A stretch of DNA of 5,710 bases from DATFLS01 sp964413425 (lineage in GTDB: Bacteria > Fidelibacterota > JAANXI01). This document shows positions 1 to 5,694 of this stretch, one piece after another. Each line of letters opens with the position of its first letter. Position 1 is the stretch's first letter. The translations under genes were made by a program, and so were the position numbers. The stretch spans positions 1 through 5,710 of the forward strand of contig CAYPST010000170.1 in NCBI GenBank assembly GCA_964413425.1, read 5' to 3'. The notes below the pieces were generated by a model. The model was given only the letters and a program-made list of their open reading frames with translations, searched no databases and was not told the DNA's origin.

Positions 1-493
1 CAATGGGTTGGACGGTCCCAACTTCATTGTTGGCATGCATAATCGTTATCAGGATAGTGCGGTCAGTCACCGCACGCTCCACATCAGCGGTTCTGACCCG
101 GCCGTATTCATCCACCGGGAGATAGGTGACCTCAAATCCGCGTCGTTCCAGGTATCGACAGACCTCGATGACTGCCGGATGTTCAATCTGACTGGTGAGC
201 AGGTGATTGCCACGATCCTTTCGATGGAATGCCGCACCCCGGATGGCGTAATTGTTGGATTCTGTGCCGCCGCTGGTGAACACCACCTCCTCCGGTTGGC
301 AACGTAGCAATAACGCGACCTGTTTCCGGGCATGATCGACCGCCGCTTTGGTGTGTCTGCCATACCCGTAGGAACTGGACGGATTACCGAAATGGGTTTC
401 CAGATACGGGCGCATAGCCGCAATCACCTCCGGATCGTGCGGCGTAGTGGCATTGTAATCCAGATAAATCGGCCGATTGTTCGATCCTGTCAT
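1..493 (-). CDS. Cysteine desulfurase, NifS/IscS type (partial; C-terminus beyond left edge)
   Basis: PLP-dependent class V aminotransferase-fold enzyme that takes sulfur from L-cysteine, giving alanine and an enzyme persulfide for Fe-S cluster assembly and other thio-cofactors. Only the first 164 residues are present. Visible motifs are LDYNATTP (11-18), FGNPSS (35-40), TSGGTESN (73-80, PLP-phosphate loop), EHPA (104-107, with the His that stacks on PLP) and HANNEVGT (153-160, with the Asn and Glu next to the cofactor). The Schiff-base lysine and the persulfide cysteine lie past the edge, so activity and the group I/II subtype cannot be judged. The ATG at 493 is chosen because no other in-frame start follows the upstream in-frame TAA and LDYNATTP then falls at the usual distance from the N-terminus. 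Its ribosome site (GAGAGG, 13 bases upstream) is rather distant. It follows the amidotransferase gene by 69 bases on the same strand, so it is probably the last visible gene of the operon. Family assignment is very secure. Confidence 0.95.
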   Translation of the reverse strand, partial: MTGSNNRPIYLDYNATTPHDPEVIAAMRPYLETHFGNPSSSYGYGRHTKAAVDHARKQVALLLRCQPEEVVFTSGGTESNNYAIRGAAFHRKDRGNHLLTSQIEHPAVIEVCRYLERRGFEVTYLPVDEYGRVRTADVERAVTDRTILITIMHANNEVGTVQPI

Positions 494-555
494 GGTTTGT
501 CCATATCCTCTCTTAACGAATTAATACCATTACCGTCTCACAGTGGATACCGCTG

Positions 556-564
556 ACCTCCTTT
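556..564 (-). promoter_or_regulatory. Orphan consensus Shine-Dalgarno (AAAGGAGGT) overlapping the amidotransferase stop
   Basis: A near-perfect anti-16S match begins inside the TAA stop of the amidotransferase gene on the minus strand. No usable start codon lies 5-10 bases downstream. The first candidates are a GTG about 15 bases on, which opens only three codons, and an ATG about 26 bases on, which opens only five. The cysteine desulfurase ATG is more than 60 bases away. It may be a relic of a lost gene start, a ribosome standby site, or chance. The sequence match is clear; the role is unknown. Confidence 0.4.
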
Positions 565-1339
565 AACCCGACTGCTCTCTGGAAGTCGCGGGTACCTCGC
601 TCACCTGTGTTGACACGAGTTGTTCCCCATGGGAATAGAGCCGCAGGGTGCCATTGGGGAGCTGTTCCCAGGGATCATCATCCAGCGGGGCGGTGGCAAG
701 CAGGATAATACGCTGGGTGGTTCCGTCCGGGTACCGGCAGTGTCTGCAGAGCTGGTAGAGTTTGGTGTGAGCAAAAACCACCAGCGTGGTTCCATCGCTG
801 AGCAGGAAATTGAACTCATCCAGTCCGGCAAGATCGGTTACAACAGGCAGAAGCGCATCCTGCAAGTCTTCAGAGGAGGGCGGAGTTCCGGGAAATCGCT
901 CCCGCAGAGTGTTGAGCATGAGGCAGAAGGCATATTCAGAATCCGTCTCGCCCAGCGGATGGTAGTACCACGGCGGTGCTGGCAGTTTCCGTACTCCCGG
1001 CAGCTTGCCGTTATGGGCGAATACCCAGGATCGACCCTGCCATTCCCGTGCAAACGGGTGGGTGTTGGCAGAAATTCTTCCATACTCCGGCGGATTGGCG
1101 CGCCGGATATGGGCAATCACCAATTCACTTTGGTAGTCGTACTCGCTGATGAACTGAAGACAGCGGCTCTCCGCCGCCGGGCGCGGCTCCTTGAAAATCC
1201 TGGCCGCAGCACCTTCATAGAATGCCATCCCCCAGCCGTCGGCGTGCGGACCGATTTCTCCGCCCCGCGGGATCAGCAATTGCAGCGAATAATTCACATC
1301 ATCCGGATACCGGGCGCTCATACCGAAAAGTTCACACAT
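563..1339 (-). CDS. yafJ: Class II glutamine amidotransferase, YafJ family
   Basis: Cytoplasmic Ntn-type glutaminase-domain protein of 258 residues, close to E. coli YafJ in length and motif order. After removal of Met1, Cys2 (MCELFGMSA) would be the nucleophile. Further motifs are PHADGWGMAFYEG (31-43), IAHIRRA (75-81, glutamine-binding Arg), NTHPF (92-96), FAHNG (107-111, oxyanion-hole Asn-Gly) and GETDSE (130-135, Asp that binds the substrate amine). The C-terminal part (ATAPLDDDPW, about 217-226) also fits YafJ. No synthase domain follows, so what happens to the released ammonia is unknown. EgtC, a gamma-glutamyl hydrolase of ergothioneine synthesis, shares this fold, so hydrolysis of a gamma-glutamyl thiol is possible, but that is inference from the sulfur-gene context. 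The ATG at 1339 has a strong site (AGAGGGAGG, 6 bases away). The gene sits 140 bases after the DsrE-like gene, and a large inverted repeat fills that gap. Confidence 0.93.
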   Translation of the reverse strand: MCELFGMSARYPDDVNYSLQLLIPRGGEIGPHADGWGMAFYEGAAARIFKEPRPAAESRCLQFISEYDYQSELVIAHIRRANPPEYGRISANTHPFAREWQGRSWVFAHNGKLPGVRKLPAPPWYYHPLGETDSEYAFCLMLNTLRERFPGTPPSSEDLQDALLPVVTDLAGLDEFNFLLSDGTTLVVFAHTKLYQLCRHCRYPDGTTQRIILLATAPLDDDPWEQLPNGTLRLYSHGEQLVSTQVSEVPATSREQSG

Positions 1340-1362
1340 GTGTGCCTCCCTCTATAACCGCG

Positions 1363-1459
1363 GAATATCAAATGCCGAATAATGAAGGAAAAAGTTTCTC
1401 TAATCCCTGGGGATTGAAGAATGGAACTTCTGCGGTTCGACATTCGAAATTCAATATTC
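1363..1459. repeat. Hairpin-forming imperfect inverted repeat, MITE-like intergenic element
   Basis: The left arm (1363-1396, beginning GAATATCAAATGCCGAAT) and the reverse complement of the right arm (1459-1425, beginning GAATATTGAATTTCGAAT) agree at roughly two thirds of positions, with one gap. The inner ends pair as AAGTT/AACTT, and the centre holds AATCCC (1402-1407) facing GGGATT (1410-1415). The whole element could fold as one long RNA or DNA hairpin. The right arm and its flank are a string of ATTC-type words (CATTCGAAATTCAATATTC, then ATCATTC), a style I associate with dispersed intergenic repeats in several bacterial phyla. It fills most of the gap between the DsrE-like and amidotransferase genes. 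No T-run follows on the minus strand, so it is not a standard intrinsic terminator. It may be a mobile repeat, an mRNA processing site or an attenuator. Confidence 0.6.
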
Positions 1460-1479
1460 ATCATTCAAAGTTTTCCCTC

Positions 1480-1833
1480 TCAAAACACCAGGATCTTATC
1501 TGTCTCGATGATCCAGTCGGTCCATTCGTCCAGACTGCCGCGCCGGGTGCCGTCTGTCAATTCGTCTTCCGTAATCCCCCGGGCGTCCATACAGGTGCCG
1601 CACACGCCGATTTCCGCCCCTTTCCGGGCGGCGGCTTTCAGCATTCGTTCAAGATTATAGTAACCCTTCGGTACCTGTTGTCCCGCCTTGGCACAGGAGG
1701 CGGCGTCACCGACCAGAAAGACGCGGACCGATGTGTCTTCCCGCATACTAATGGTTCGTGCAATTCGCAATCCGTTGTAACTGCGTTCGGTGCCATACGG
1801 GGGATCGTTCAGAATAATGAGGTAGCTGGTCAT
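1480..1833 (-). CDS. DsrE/YchN-like small sulfur-relay protein
   Basis: A 117-residue cytoplasmic protein of the DsrE/DsrF/TusD/YchN superfamily. Members carry persulfide sulfur between enzymes of sulfur oxidation or tRNA thiolation, usually as oligomers. The start YLIILNDPPYGTERSYNGLRIA (4-25) is the typical first strand and helix, and VRVFLVGDAASCA (37-49) the second strand. The hallmark is IGVCGTCMDARGI (76-88), with Cys78 and Cys81 at the loop position of the sulfur-binding Cys of TusD and DsrE. Cys47 is a third cysteine. DsrF- or TusB-like partners are not seen in the window, so a standalone YchN-type homo-oligomer is more likely than a DsrEFH complex. The ATG at 1833 has GGAG 8 bases upstream. 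It follows the porin gene by 60 bases in the same operon and probably receives sulfane sulfur made by the flavoprotein encoded upstream. The family is secure; the partner is inferred. Confidence 0.9.
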   Translation of the reverse strand: MTSYLIILNDPPYGTERSYNGLRIARTISMREDTSVRVFLVGDAASCAKAGQQVPKGYYNLERMLKAAARKGAEIGVCGTCMDARGITEDELTDGTRRGSLDEWTDWIIETDKILVF

Positions 1834-1893
1834 AATCGATACTCCGTATTCTGTTTGTTGATAGGTGATAAGTGAGCCATACTTCAGAAGAGC

Positions 1894-2979
1894 TCAGAAA
1901 ACCACCTGCATCTGGACCTGTAACAGGTCATCTGTCTGAGAAGCCGTTTGATCATTGTGGAATCCGTAATTGACCGAGAGGCGGGTATTCTCGATGAAAT
2001 AGTACGAGAATCCCGCCGTCAGGACTGTCAGAGAGTTATCATTATCTGGGGTATAATATTCGTATCGGGCAATCAATTGCCAATGGCTGGACAGCTCGTA
2101 ACCGCCCAGCAGATAGGCACCGGTGGAAGTGCGGGTCTCATTCGAAGTTAGTTCCTCATTCCTTGTGATGTGCTCTCCCCTGAAAAACAGGGATCCCGGC
2201 CTGTAACTCATATCCACACCGAACCGGGTTCTGACGGCAGAGTTCTCGGTTCCCAAATCTGGCTGAAATCGTCCGTAATGTCCGGATATCCCCAGTGTCA
2301 TATTGCGCAATGGCTGAAATCCAACCCGGCCGAGTATATCACTGGGATCCAGCTGAGCTGGCTGATTGGCGCCTTCGCCATTTACCAGGGCTACGGCATA
2401 CTGCACTATGGACCGGCTGCCGCTAACCTGCACACCGACATCTCTGAACATGGTAAAGGGATTCAGCTGCCGGATTGCCGTGGTGCGCTCAATGGCGGGA
2501 TTGAGAGGGATAGGCTCCGGACCCTCCAGTCCGAATGGGAGCAGGAACTGGCCGGTGCGTATCTGGAGGAGCGGATGAAAATCAAAGCCGACAAACGCAT
2601 TAACCAGACGGGGGGTGTTATTCGGCGGTTCCGCCATTCCCGCAATAAAATTCAGATGGATCCGGTCTGTGACCTGGCCTGTCATTCCAAGTCTCGCCCG
2701 GTGGATCGCAAACTGGAGGGGCGTGCCGTCCGCCTGATCAGCGACAAACTGCTGCTGGAGGAAACCGGCGACCGAATACGCAGGCAGGGACTTTTCACTC
2801 GCTTGCTTCGGGTTTTGTCCCGTGACAGGGATTGCTCCGGCGAATATCAGGAAGATGAGGAACACCCCTTGTATCAGCGCTCGCGGCCGGATCCCAGTAA
2901 CTGGCTGGATTAGATGGTCGTATCCTTTCTTCGAGAAAGGAATTTGAGAAGCACGCATCAATCGGTATAAGGTACGCAT
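1894..2979 (-). CDS. Outer-membrane beta-barrel, phosphate-selective porin O/P-like
   Basis: A 361-residue exported protein. Residues 34-50 (LIQGVFLIFLIFAGAIP) form a signal-peptide core, with likely cleavage near VTG/QNP at about 54-55. The mature part alternates polar and aromatic residues in beta-hairpins and ends in QMQVVF, the terminal-Phe signal for outer-membrane assembly. RTGQFLLPFGLE (141-152) is the motif typical of the OprO/OprP-like family, and FAIHRARLGMTGQ (90-102) is an early strand of the same family. Similar proteins are often annotated as phosphate- or polyphosphate-selective, but the substrate cannot be read from sequence. The ATG at 2979 is supported by AAGGA 8 bases upstream, but it leaves an unusually long region of about 33 residues before the hydrophobic core. 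Met8 has no ribosome site and no suitable later start exists. It follows the flavoprotein gene by 51 bases, suggesting co-transcription. Confidence 0.88.
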   Translation of the reverse strand: MRTLYRLMRASQIPFSKKGYDHLIQPVTGIRPRALIQGVFLIFLIFAGAIPVTGQNPKQASEKSLPAYSVAGFLQQQFVADQADGTPLQFAIHRARLGMTGQVTDRIHLNFIAGMAEPPNNTPRLVNAFVGFDFHPLLQIRTGQFLLPFGLEGPEPIPLNPAIERTTAIRQLNPFTMFRDVGVQVSGSRSIVQYAVALVNGEGANQPAQLDPSDILGRVGFQPLRNMTLGISGHYGRFQPDLGTENSAVRTRFGVDMSYRPGSLFFRGEHITRNEELTSNETRTSTGAYLLGGYELSSHWQLIARYEYYTPDNDNSLTVLTAGFSYYFIENTRLSVNYGFHNDQTASQTDDLLQVQMQVVF

Positions 2980-3030
2980 TGTAAGATTCCTTGTTAGGAG
3001 TTATAGGTTCTCAGTGTTAATGCAAAAACC

Positions 3031-4182
3031 TCATGAAAGCCATCGCCAGAGCCAGTACTTTTCAAACGCTACCTTACCCAGACGCCACAACCGCGAGGGA
3101 GATTTCAGGGTGACATCCGGAGAGGGTTCATGGTAAAAATCCCCGCTGCCGAATCCGGCTTTGCCGCCCCCGGTTTCCAAAAAGCAGGCTCCTTCCCCGG
3201 TGAATTTGCCTTTTTCCGGTTGTCCCCGCAACTCGTTGTGGATGGTTTCCACCACCGCTTCCGCCTGTTTCTGGGCGAACGTCCCTGCCTTGGGCAGGGG
3301 CTTGCCCATCTCAAGCATGATGTGATTATTGTCGCCCGGAGCAAATATCCGGGGATATTCGGTTTCCATGGTATATCGGTCCACCGGAATCCAGCCGCTG
3401 TCATTGACCAGGGTGCTCTCCTGCAAAACGTCAGGCGCCCGATGGGGCGGGACGTATGCCAGAAGGTCGTAGGAGACCGACTCGCCGGAAGTGAAATAGA
3501 GTGTTTTCGTCCCTGGGTCCACTTCACGTACCTGTCGTTCTGGGAAGTAACCGATCCCCTGAGATTCCACTATGTCCCGCACCATACCGGAGACTTCCGG
3601 TCCGGTTACGCCCATCGGGCCTGGTTCCGCAACGTGCATTTCAACCGAGACGCCGCTGTTCCCGGCAAAGAGCGAGCGCAATAGCATCGCCGCCTCATAT
3701 GGCGCCGCTGGACATTTGTACGCTGGCGCCGCGGTGAGCACCACGATCTTTCCGCTGCGGAATTCTGCCACCTCCTGTTGTAAATTCGTCGCGCCCTCCA
3801 GGGAATAAAATGTCGCGCCGGCCTCGGAAAGTCCGGGAATTGATTCAGGGTGTAAACTCGCCCCCAGTGCGATAATCAGATAATCTCCGCGATAGGTGGT
3901 CCCATCCACTGTTACAGTCCGCTCTTCGGGATCAATCTGCTCTGCCATTCCCTGCAAAAACCCAATACCCTTGTTCTCCAGTGAAGGTAGGGAGCGGGTA
4001 ATCCCGGACGGTTGCCGCTTTCCGGTCAGCACCCAGAGCAGGGACGGAGAGAACAGGTGCTCCCGGTTTTTATCAATAAGCAGGATAGAATGCGAACCGG
4101 GCGCCCGTTTTCGTAACCGGTTGGCGGTCACCAGTCCGGCCACGCCTCCACCCAGAATGATCGTATTGTATTGTCTATTCAT
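3031..4182 (-). CDS. sqr: Sulfide:quinone oxidoreductase-like FAD flavoprotein
   Basis: A 383-residue flavoprotein of the SQR / flavocytochrome c sulfide dehydrogenase group, which oxidises sulfide to sulfane sulfur or polysulfide and passes electrons to quinone. FAD-binding signs are the N-terminal Rossmann loop ILGGGVAGL (9-17), ALGAS (105-109) and the second FAD motif FAPGDNN (280-286). There are exactly two cysteines, Cys157 in YKCPAAPYE (155-163) and Cys333 in GACFLETGGG (331-340). These match the two redox cysteines that bridge the sulfur intermediate in this family. The extra cysteine of type I SQRs is absent. The tail LGKVAFEKYWLWRWLS (368-383) is aromatic and basic, as expected for peripheral membrane attachment. 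The ATG at 4182 has AGGGG 9 bases upstream. It is the first gene of the operon and lies behind an operator-like palindrome. A related disulfide-cycling flavoprotein is the main alternative; type within the SQR classes is not resolved. Confidence 0.88.
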   Translation of the reverse strand: MNRQYNTIILGGGVAGLVTANRLRKRAPGSHSILLIDKNREHLFSPSLLWVLTGKRQPSGITRSLPSLENKGIGFLQGMAEQIDPEERTVTVDGTTYRGDYLIIALGASLHPESIPGLSEAGATFYSLEGATNLQQEVAEFRSGKIVVLTAAPAYKCPAAPYEAAMLLRSLFAGNSGVSVEMHVAEPGPMGVTGPEVSGMVRDIVESQGIGYFPERQVREVDPGTKTLYFTSGESVSYDLLAYVPPHRAPDVLQESTLVNDSGWIPVDRYTMETEYPRIFAPGDNNHIMLEMGKPLPKAGTFAQKQAEAVVETIHNELRGQPEKGKFTGEGACFLETGGGKAGFGSGDFYHEPSPDVTLKSPSRLWRLGKVAFEKYWLWRWLS

Positions 4183-4215
4183 GTCTTAATTCCCCTAGTA
4201 TGGTTTGTTTTCTAG

Positions 4216-4245
4216 TATATAATTATCTCTAATCCAATTATTCAA
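4216..4245 (-). promoter_or_regulatory. Candidate promoter of the flavoprotein-led operon
   Basis: Reading the minus strand, TTGAAT (4245-4240) and TATATA (4221-4216) are spaced 18 bases apart in a strongly AT-rich region. They would give a leader of about 25-30 bases before the ATG at 4182. TATACT (4219-4214) and GATAAT (4227-4222) are alternative -10 boxes. The -35 box lies inside the adjoining palindrome, so a repressor bound there would block polymerase. It is assigned by eye from consensus similarity; the sigma factor of this organism is unknown. Confidence 0.45.
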
Positions 4246-4259
4246 TTGTTTGATTGGAT
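4232..4259. promoter_or_regulatory. 28-bp palindromic operator candidate, ArsR/SqrR-like
   Basis: An imperfect palindrome centred on CAATTG, with outer arms ATCCAAT (4232-4238) and ATTGGAT (4253-4259) that pair perfectly; 11 of 14 half-site positions are complementary. Inside it, ATTC-N8-GATT (4240-4255) is one base from ATTC-N8-GAAT, which I recall as the site of the sulfide/persulfide-responsive ArsR-family repressor SqrR. It sits about 50-77 bases upstream of the flavoprotein start and covers the candidate -35 box. That position and the target gene both fit a repressor released by reactive sulfur. No regulator gene is visible in the window, so the protein that binds is inferred. Confidence 0.5.
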
Positions 4260-4306
4260 AATATAACATAGGGTCTACGGACTCACAAACACAAAATAGC
4301 TCTCAT

Positions 4307-4461
4307 GTGTCAATTGCTGAATTATACGAGGAATTTTTGTCTCCCTCGGGGGCCTGCGCTTTTTCACCACGAGTTTGGGGAAAGAGGCCGAGGAAATCAC
4401 CCTGGAATATCTCCAGAACTATCATATCGAACCACCTAATGCCGATATCTTTATCAATTAG
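4307..4461 (+). pseudogene. Small protein gene of about 51 residues, interrupted by a -1 frameshift
   Basis: From a GTG at 4307 the frame reads VSIAELYEEFLSPSG up to a run of five G (4348-4352). One frame over, it continues GLRFFTTSLGKEAEEITLEYL and ends in NADIFIN with TAG at 4459-4461. Joined by one extra G or a -1 slip, it gives one coherent 51-residue acidic, probably helical polypeptide whose second half has protein-like codon choice. In the second frame alone a TGA at 4318-4320 closes the 5' side and no start with a ribosome site is seen. I do not recognise the family. It runs divergently from the flavoprotein operon, and TATAAC at 4262-4267 could be its -10 box beside the shared palindrome. 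Options are a decayed gene, a programmed frameshift, or a sequencing or assembly error in the G run. The GTG start lacks a clear ribosome site. Confidence 0.4.
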
Positions 4462-4665
4462 CAGGCAAATTCATAGTTATTCAGATAGCTGGAAGGCGAT
4501 GGTCGATTATCCCCTTGAGATATGCGCACCGTAAATGACTCCGAAAGTAATTCTCCACGAATGCAAATGGTCTTCTGAGTTCATCTAAAACATTGTTTCT
4601 ACCTGAAAGCTTTGCTATTTTCCGTTCGCGAATCTGAAACGATTTGGAAAACATGGCACGGTGAT
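4458..4665 (-). mobile_element. Possible C-terminal remnant of a DDE transposase (IS5/IS1182-like)
   Basis: This stretch is poorer in GC than the genes on either side. Its minus-strand frame reads RERKIAKL, then RRPFAFVENYF, then RCAYLKG before a stop at 4481. That order (basic stretch, R-P-F-x-x-x-x-x-x-F, then R-x-x-Y-x-G) resembles the end of IS5- and IS1182-type transposases. One frame over, after a run of four G, the reading continues to NNYEFAC with TAA at 4458-4460, as if a second small indel had occurred. The catalytic DDE residues, the rest of the transposase and any terminal repeats are missing; the 5' side is cut off by the nucleoside phosphorylase gene on the other strand. The similarity is recalled by eye and could be chance. 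Confidence 0.33.
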
Positions 4666-5460
4666 ATGCATTCATTCCCCAGACCACCCATTCTTGAACG
4701 AGAATACTATAATGAGACACCGGTGTTCCGCCCGGAAAACCTCCTGCGAGAAGCCAGGCGCCAGCGGAACCTCCAGGAATGTGAGGTCCCTGAAATCTGC
4801 GTGTTGGATCCGGATGGGGATCTGGCAGACTATCTCGTTGAGCGCGGAGACGCCACCGTGAATGCTTGTTGGGCCGGATATCACTCAACCCTGTACAGTT
4901 TCGAACTCCATCAGACAGAGATTGGGCTCGTGCCCCGGGCTGTGGGGGCTCCTTTTGCGGTGTTAGTCGCCGAACAATTGTTCGTATCCGGGTGCCGGTT
5001 GCTGCTCAGTGTGACCTCCGCCGGCATTATCACCGAACCGCCAGTGCCGGCACAATTCACCCTGATAACGGAAGCCGTCAGGGATGAGGGTACCAGTTAC
5101 CATTATTTACCGGCGGACAGGCCAGCCCGGCTGACTCCACATCTACATCAGCAGCTTGCATCGGACGACAATCCAATCACCCCGCCATGGTTTGAGGGGG
5201 TGAGCTGGACCACCGACGCCCCGTACCGGGAGACGCCGAGTGCGATTGCGGCCATGAAAAAAAAGCAGGTCACCTGTGTGGAAATGGAAGCAGCCGCGCT
5301 CTATGCCTTCGGCGAGGCCACCGGTCAAAACATCATCTGTTTTGCACACCTGACCAATACCATGGCACAGTCCGAAGGGGATTTTGAAAAGGGAGAAGGC
5401 GGCGGTAGTGTCGCCACCTTGCGTGTACTATCTGCGGTGCTTAAAAACGTTCAGGGCTGA
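4666..5460 (+). CDS. Nucleoside phosphorylase (PNP/UDP family)
   Basis: A cytoplasmic 264-residue enzyme of the purine-nucleoside/uridine phosphorylase superfamily. Members split a nucleoside with phosphate into free base and ribose-1-phosphate for salvage. Features are CVLDPDGDLADYL (45-57), GAPFAVLVAEQL (94-105), SVTSAG (115-120, phosphate and base region), RDEGTSYHY (139-147), WTTDAPYRET (181-190), and the hallmark VEMEAAALYAF (205-215), whose Met-Glu contacts the ribose. The base specificity is not decided by these motifs. The frame stays open back to a TTG at 4612, but the 18 extra residues do not look like the family, and the ATG at 4666 puts PPIL at the usual N-terminal distance. No good Shine-Dalgarno precedes it, which is unusual here. 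It stands alone on the plus strand, beside a decayed region. A short hairpin follows the stop. Confidence 0.9.
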   Translation: MHSFPRPPILEREYYNETPVFRPENLLREARRQRNLQECEVPEICVLDPDGDLADYLVERGDATVNACWAGYHSTLYSFELHQTEIGLVPRAVGAPFAVLVAEQLFVSGCRLLLSVTSAGIITEPPVPAQFTLITEAVRDEGTSYHYLPADRPARLTPHLHQQLASDDNPITPPWFEGVSWTTDAPYRETPSAIAAMKKKQVTCVEMEAAALYAFGEATGQNIICFAHLTNTMAQSEGDFEKGEGGGSVATLRVLSAVLKNVQG

Positions 5461-5468
5461 TTGCCATC

Positions 5469-5491
5469 TGGTTTCCAACTTCGGGAAACCA
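5469..5491 (+). terminator. Hairpin after the nucleoside phosphorylase gene, possible terminator
   Basis: A perfect 8-bp stem, TGGTTTCC (5469-5476) with GGAAACCA (5484-5491), and a 7-base loop begin 8 bases after the TGA. The position fits termination or 3'-end protection of the mRNA. No T-run follows on either strand, so intrinsic termination would be weak or Rho-assisted. Confidence 0.4.
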
Positions 5492-5516
5492 AAGGCACAG
5501 TAGCTAAGTGATTTGT

Positions 5517-5541
5517 CTGAACCTTTCCTTGTACGGTTCAG
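5517..5541. repeat. Short inverted repeat CTGAACC/GGTTCAG
   Basis: A perfect 7-bp pair, 5517-5523 with 5535-5541, around an 11-base loop. It lies 26 bases after the first hairpin in the 234-base non-coding stretch between the nucleoside phosphorylase and the next gene. The role is unknown; it could be a second hairpin of the same 3' untranslated region. Confidence 0.3.
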
Positions 5542-5608
5542 CCCCAAATTGGAATTTTTACAGGATGGTTTACGAGGTATACCCGCCAGTCCGTCGGATG
5601 TTATTGGG

Positions 5609-5666
5609 ATTCCTGAAGCGAGTTGCGCTCATCAATCCCCTATCAAAAAACTCCGTATTCAGGAAT
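5609..5666. repeat. 9-bp inverted repeat ATTCCTGAA/TTCAGGAAT with a 40-base spacer
   Basis: Perfect arms at 5609-5617 and 5658-5666 lie just upstream of the gene that begins at 5695. The rest of 5461-5694 holds no convincing gene on either strand. The arms could be half-sites of a distal operator, the stem of a leader RNA hairpin, or chance. Confidence 0.3.
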
Positions 5667-5694
5667 TACTGATGGGCCAAAGGGAGTTATATTA

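Noticed and set aside
483..509. Tiny upstream ORF (MDKP) whose stop overlaps the cysteine desulfurase ATG
   Set aside because: Four codons with the ribosome site too close to its start; nothing beyond the overlap supports it.
620..1357. Long plus-strand open frame (245 codons) opposite the amidotransferase gene
   Set aside because: It is the antisense shadow of a clear YafJ-family gene and shows no motifs of its own.
2170..2913. Long plus-strand open frame (247 codons) opposite the porin gene
   Set aside because: It lies within the porin gene on the other strand, which has a signal peptide, family motif and terminal Phe. The plus-strand product looks random.
4612..4665. TTG start giving the nucleoside phosphorylase 18 extra N-terminal residues
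   Set aside because: The extra residues have no family character, there is no ribosome site, and the stretch overlaps the decayed region on the other strand. The ATG at 4666 fits the usual N-terminus.
4666..4888. Extension of the minus-strand transposase-like frame across the nucleoside phosphorylase gene
   Set aside because: From 4666 on, the plus strand carries a well-supported gene and the minus-strand reading loses any transposase likeness.
5517..5541. Group II intron domain V fragment, because GTACGGTTC resembles its 3' strand
   Set aside because: The 5' strand with the catalytic triad, the tetraloop and the domain length are all missing; only about nine bases match.
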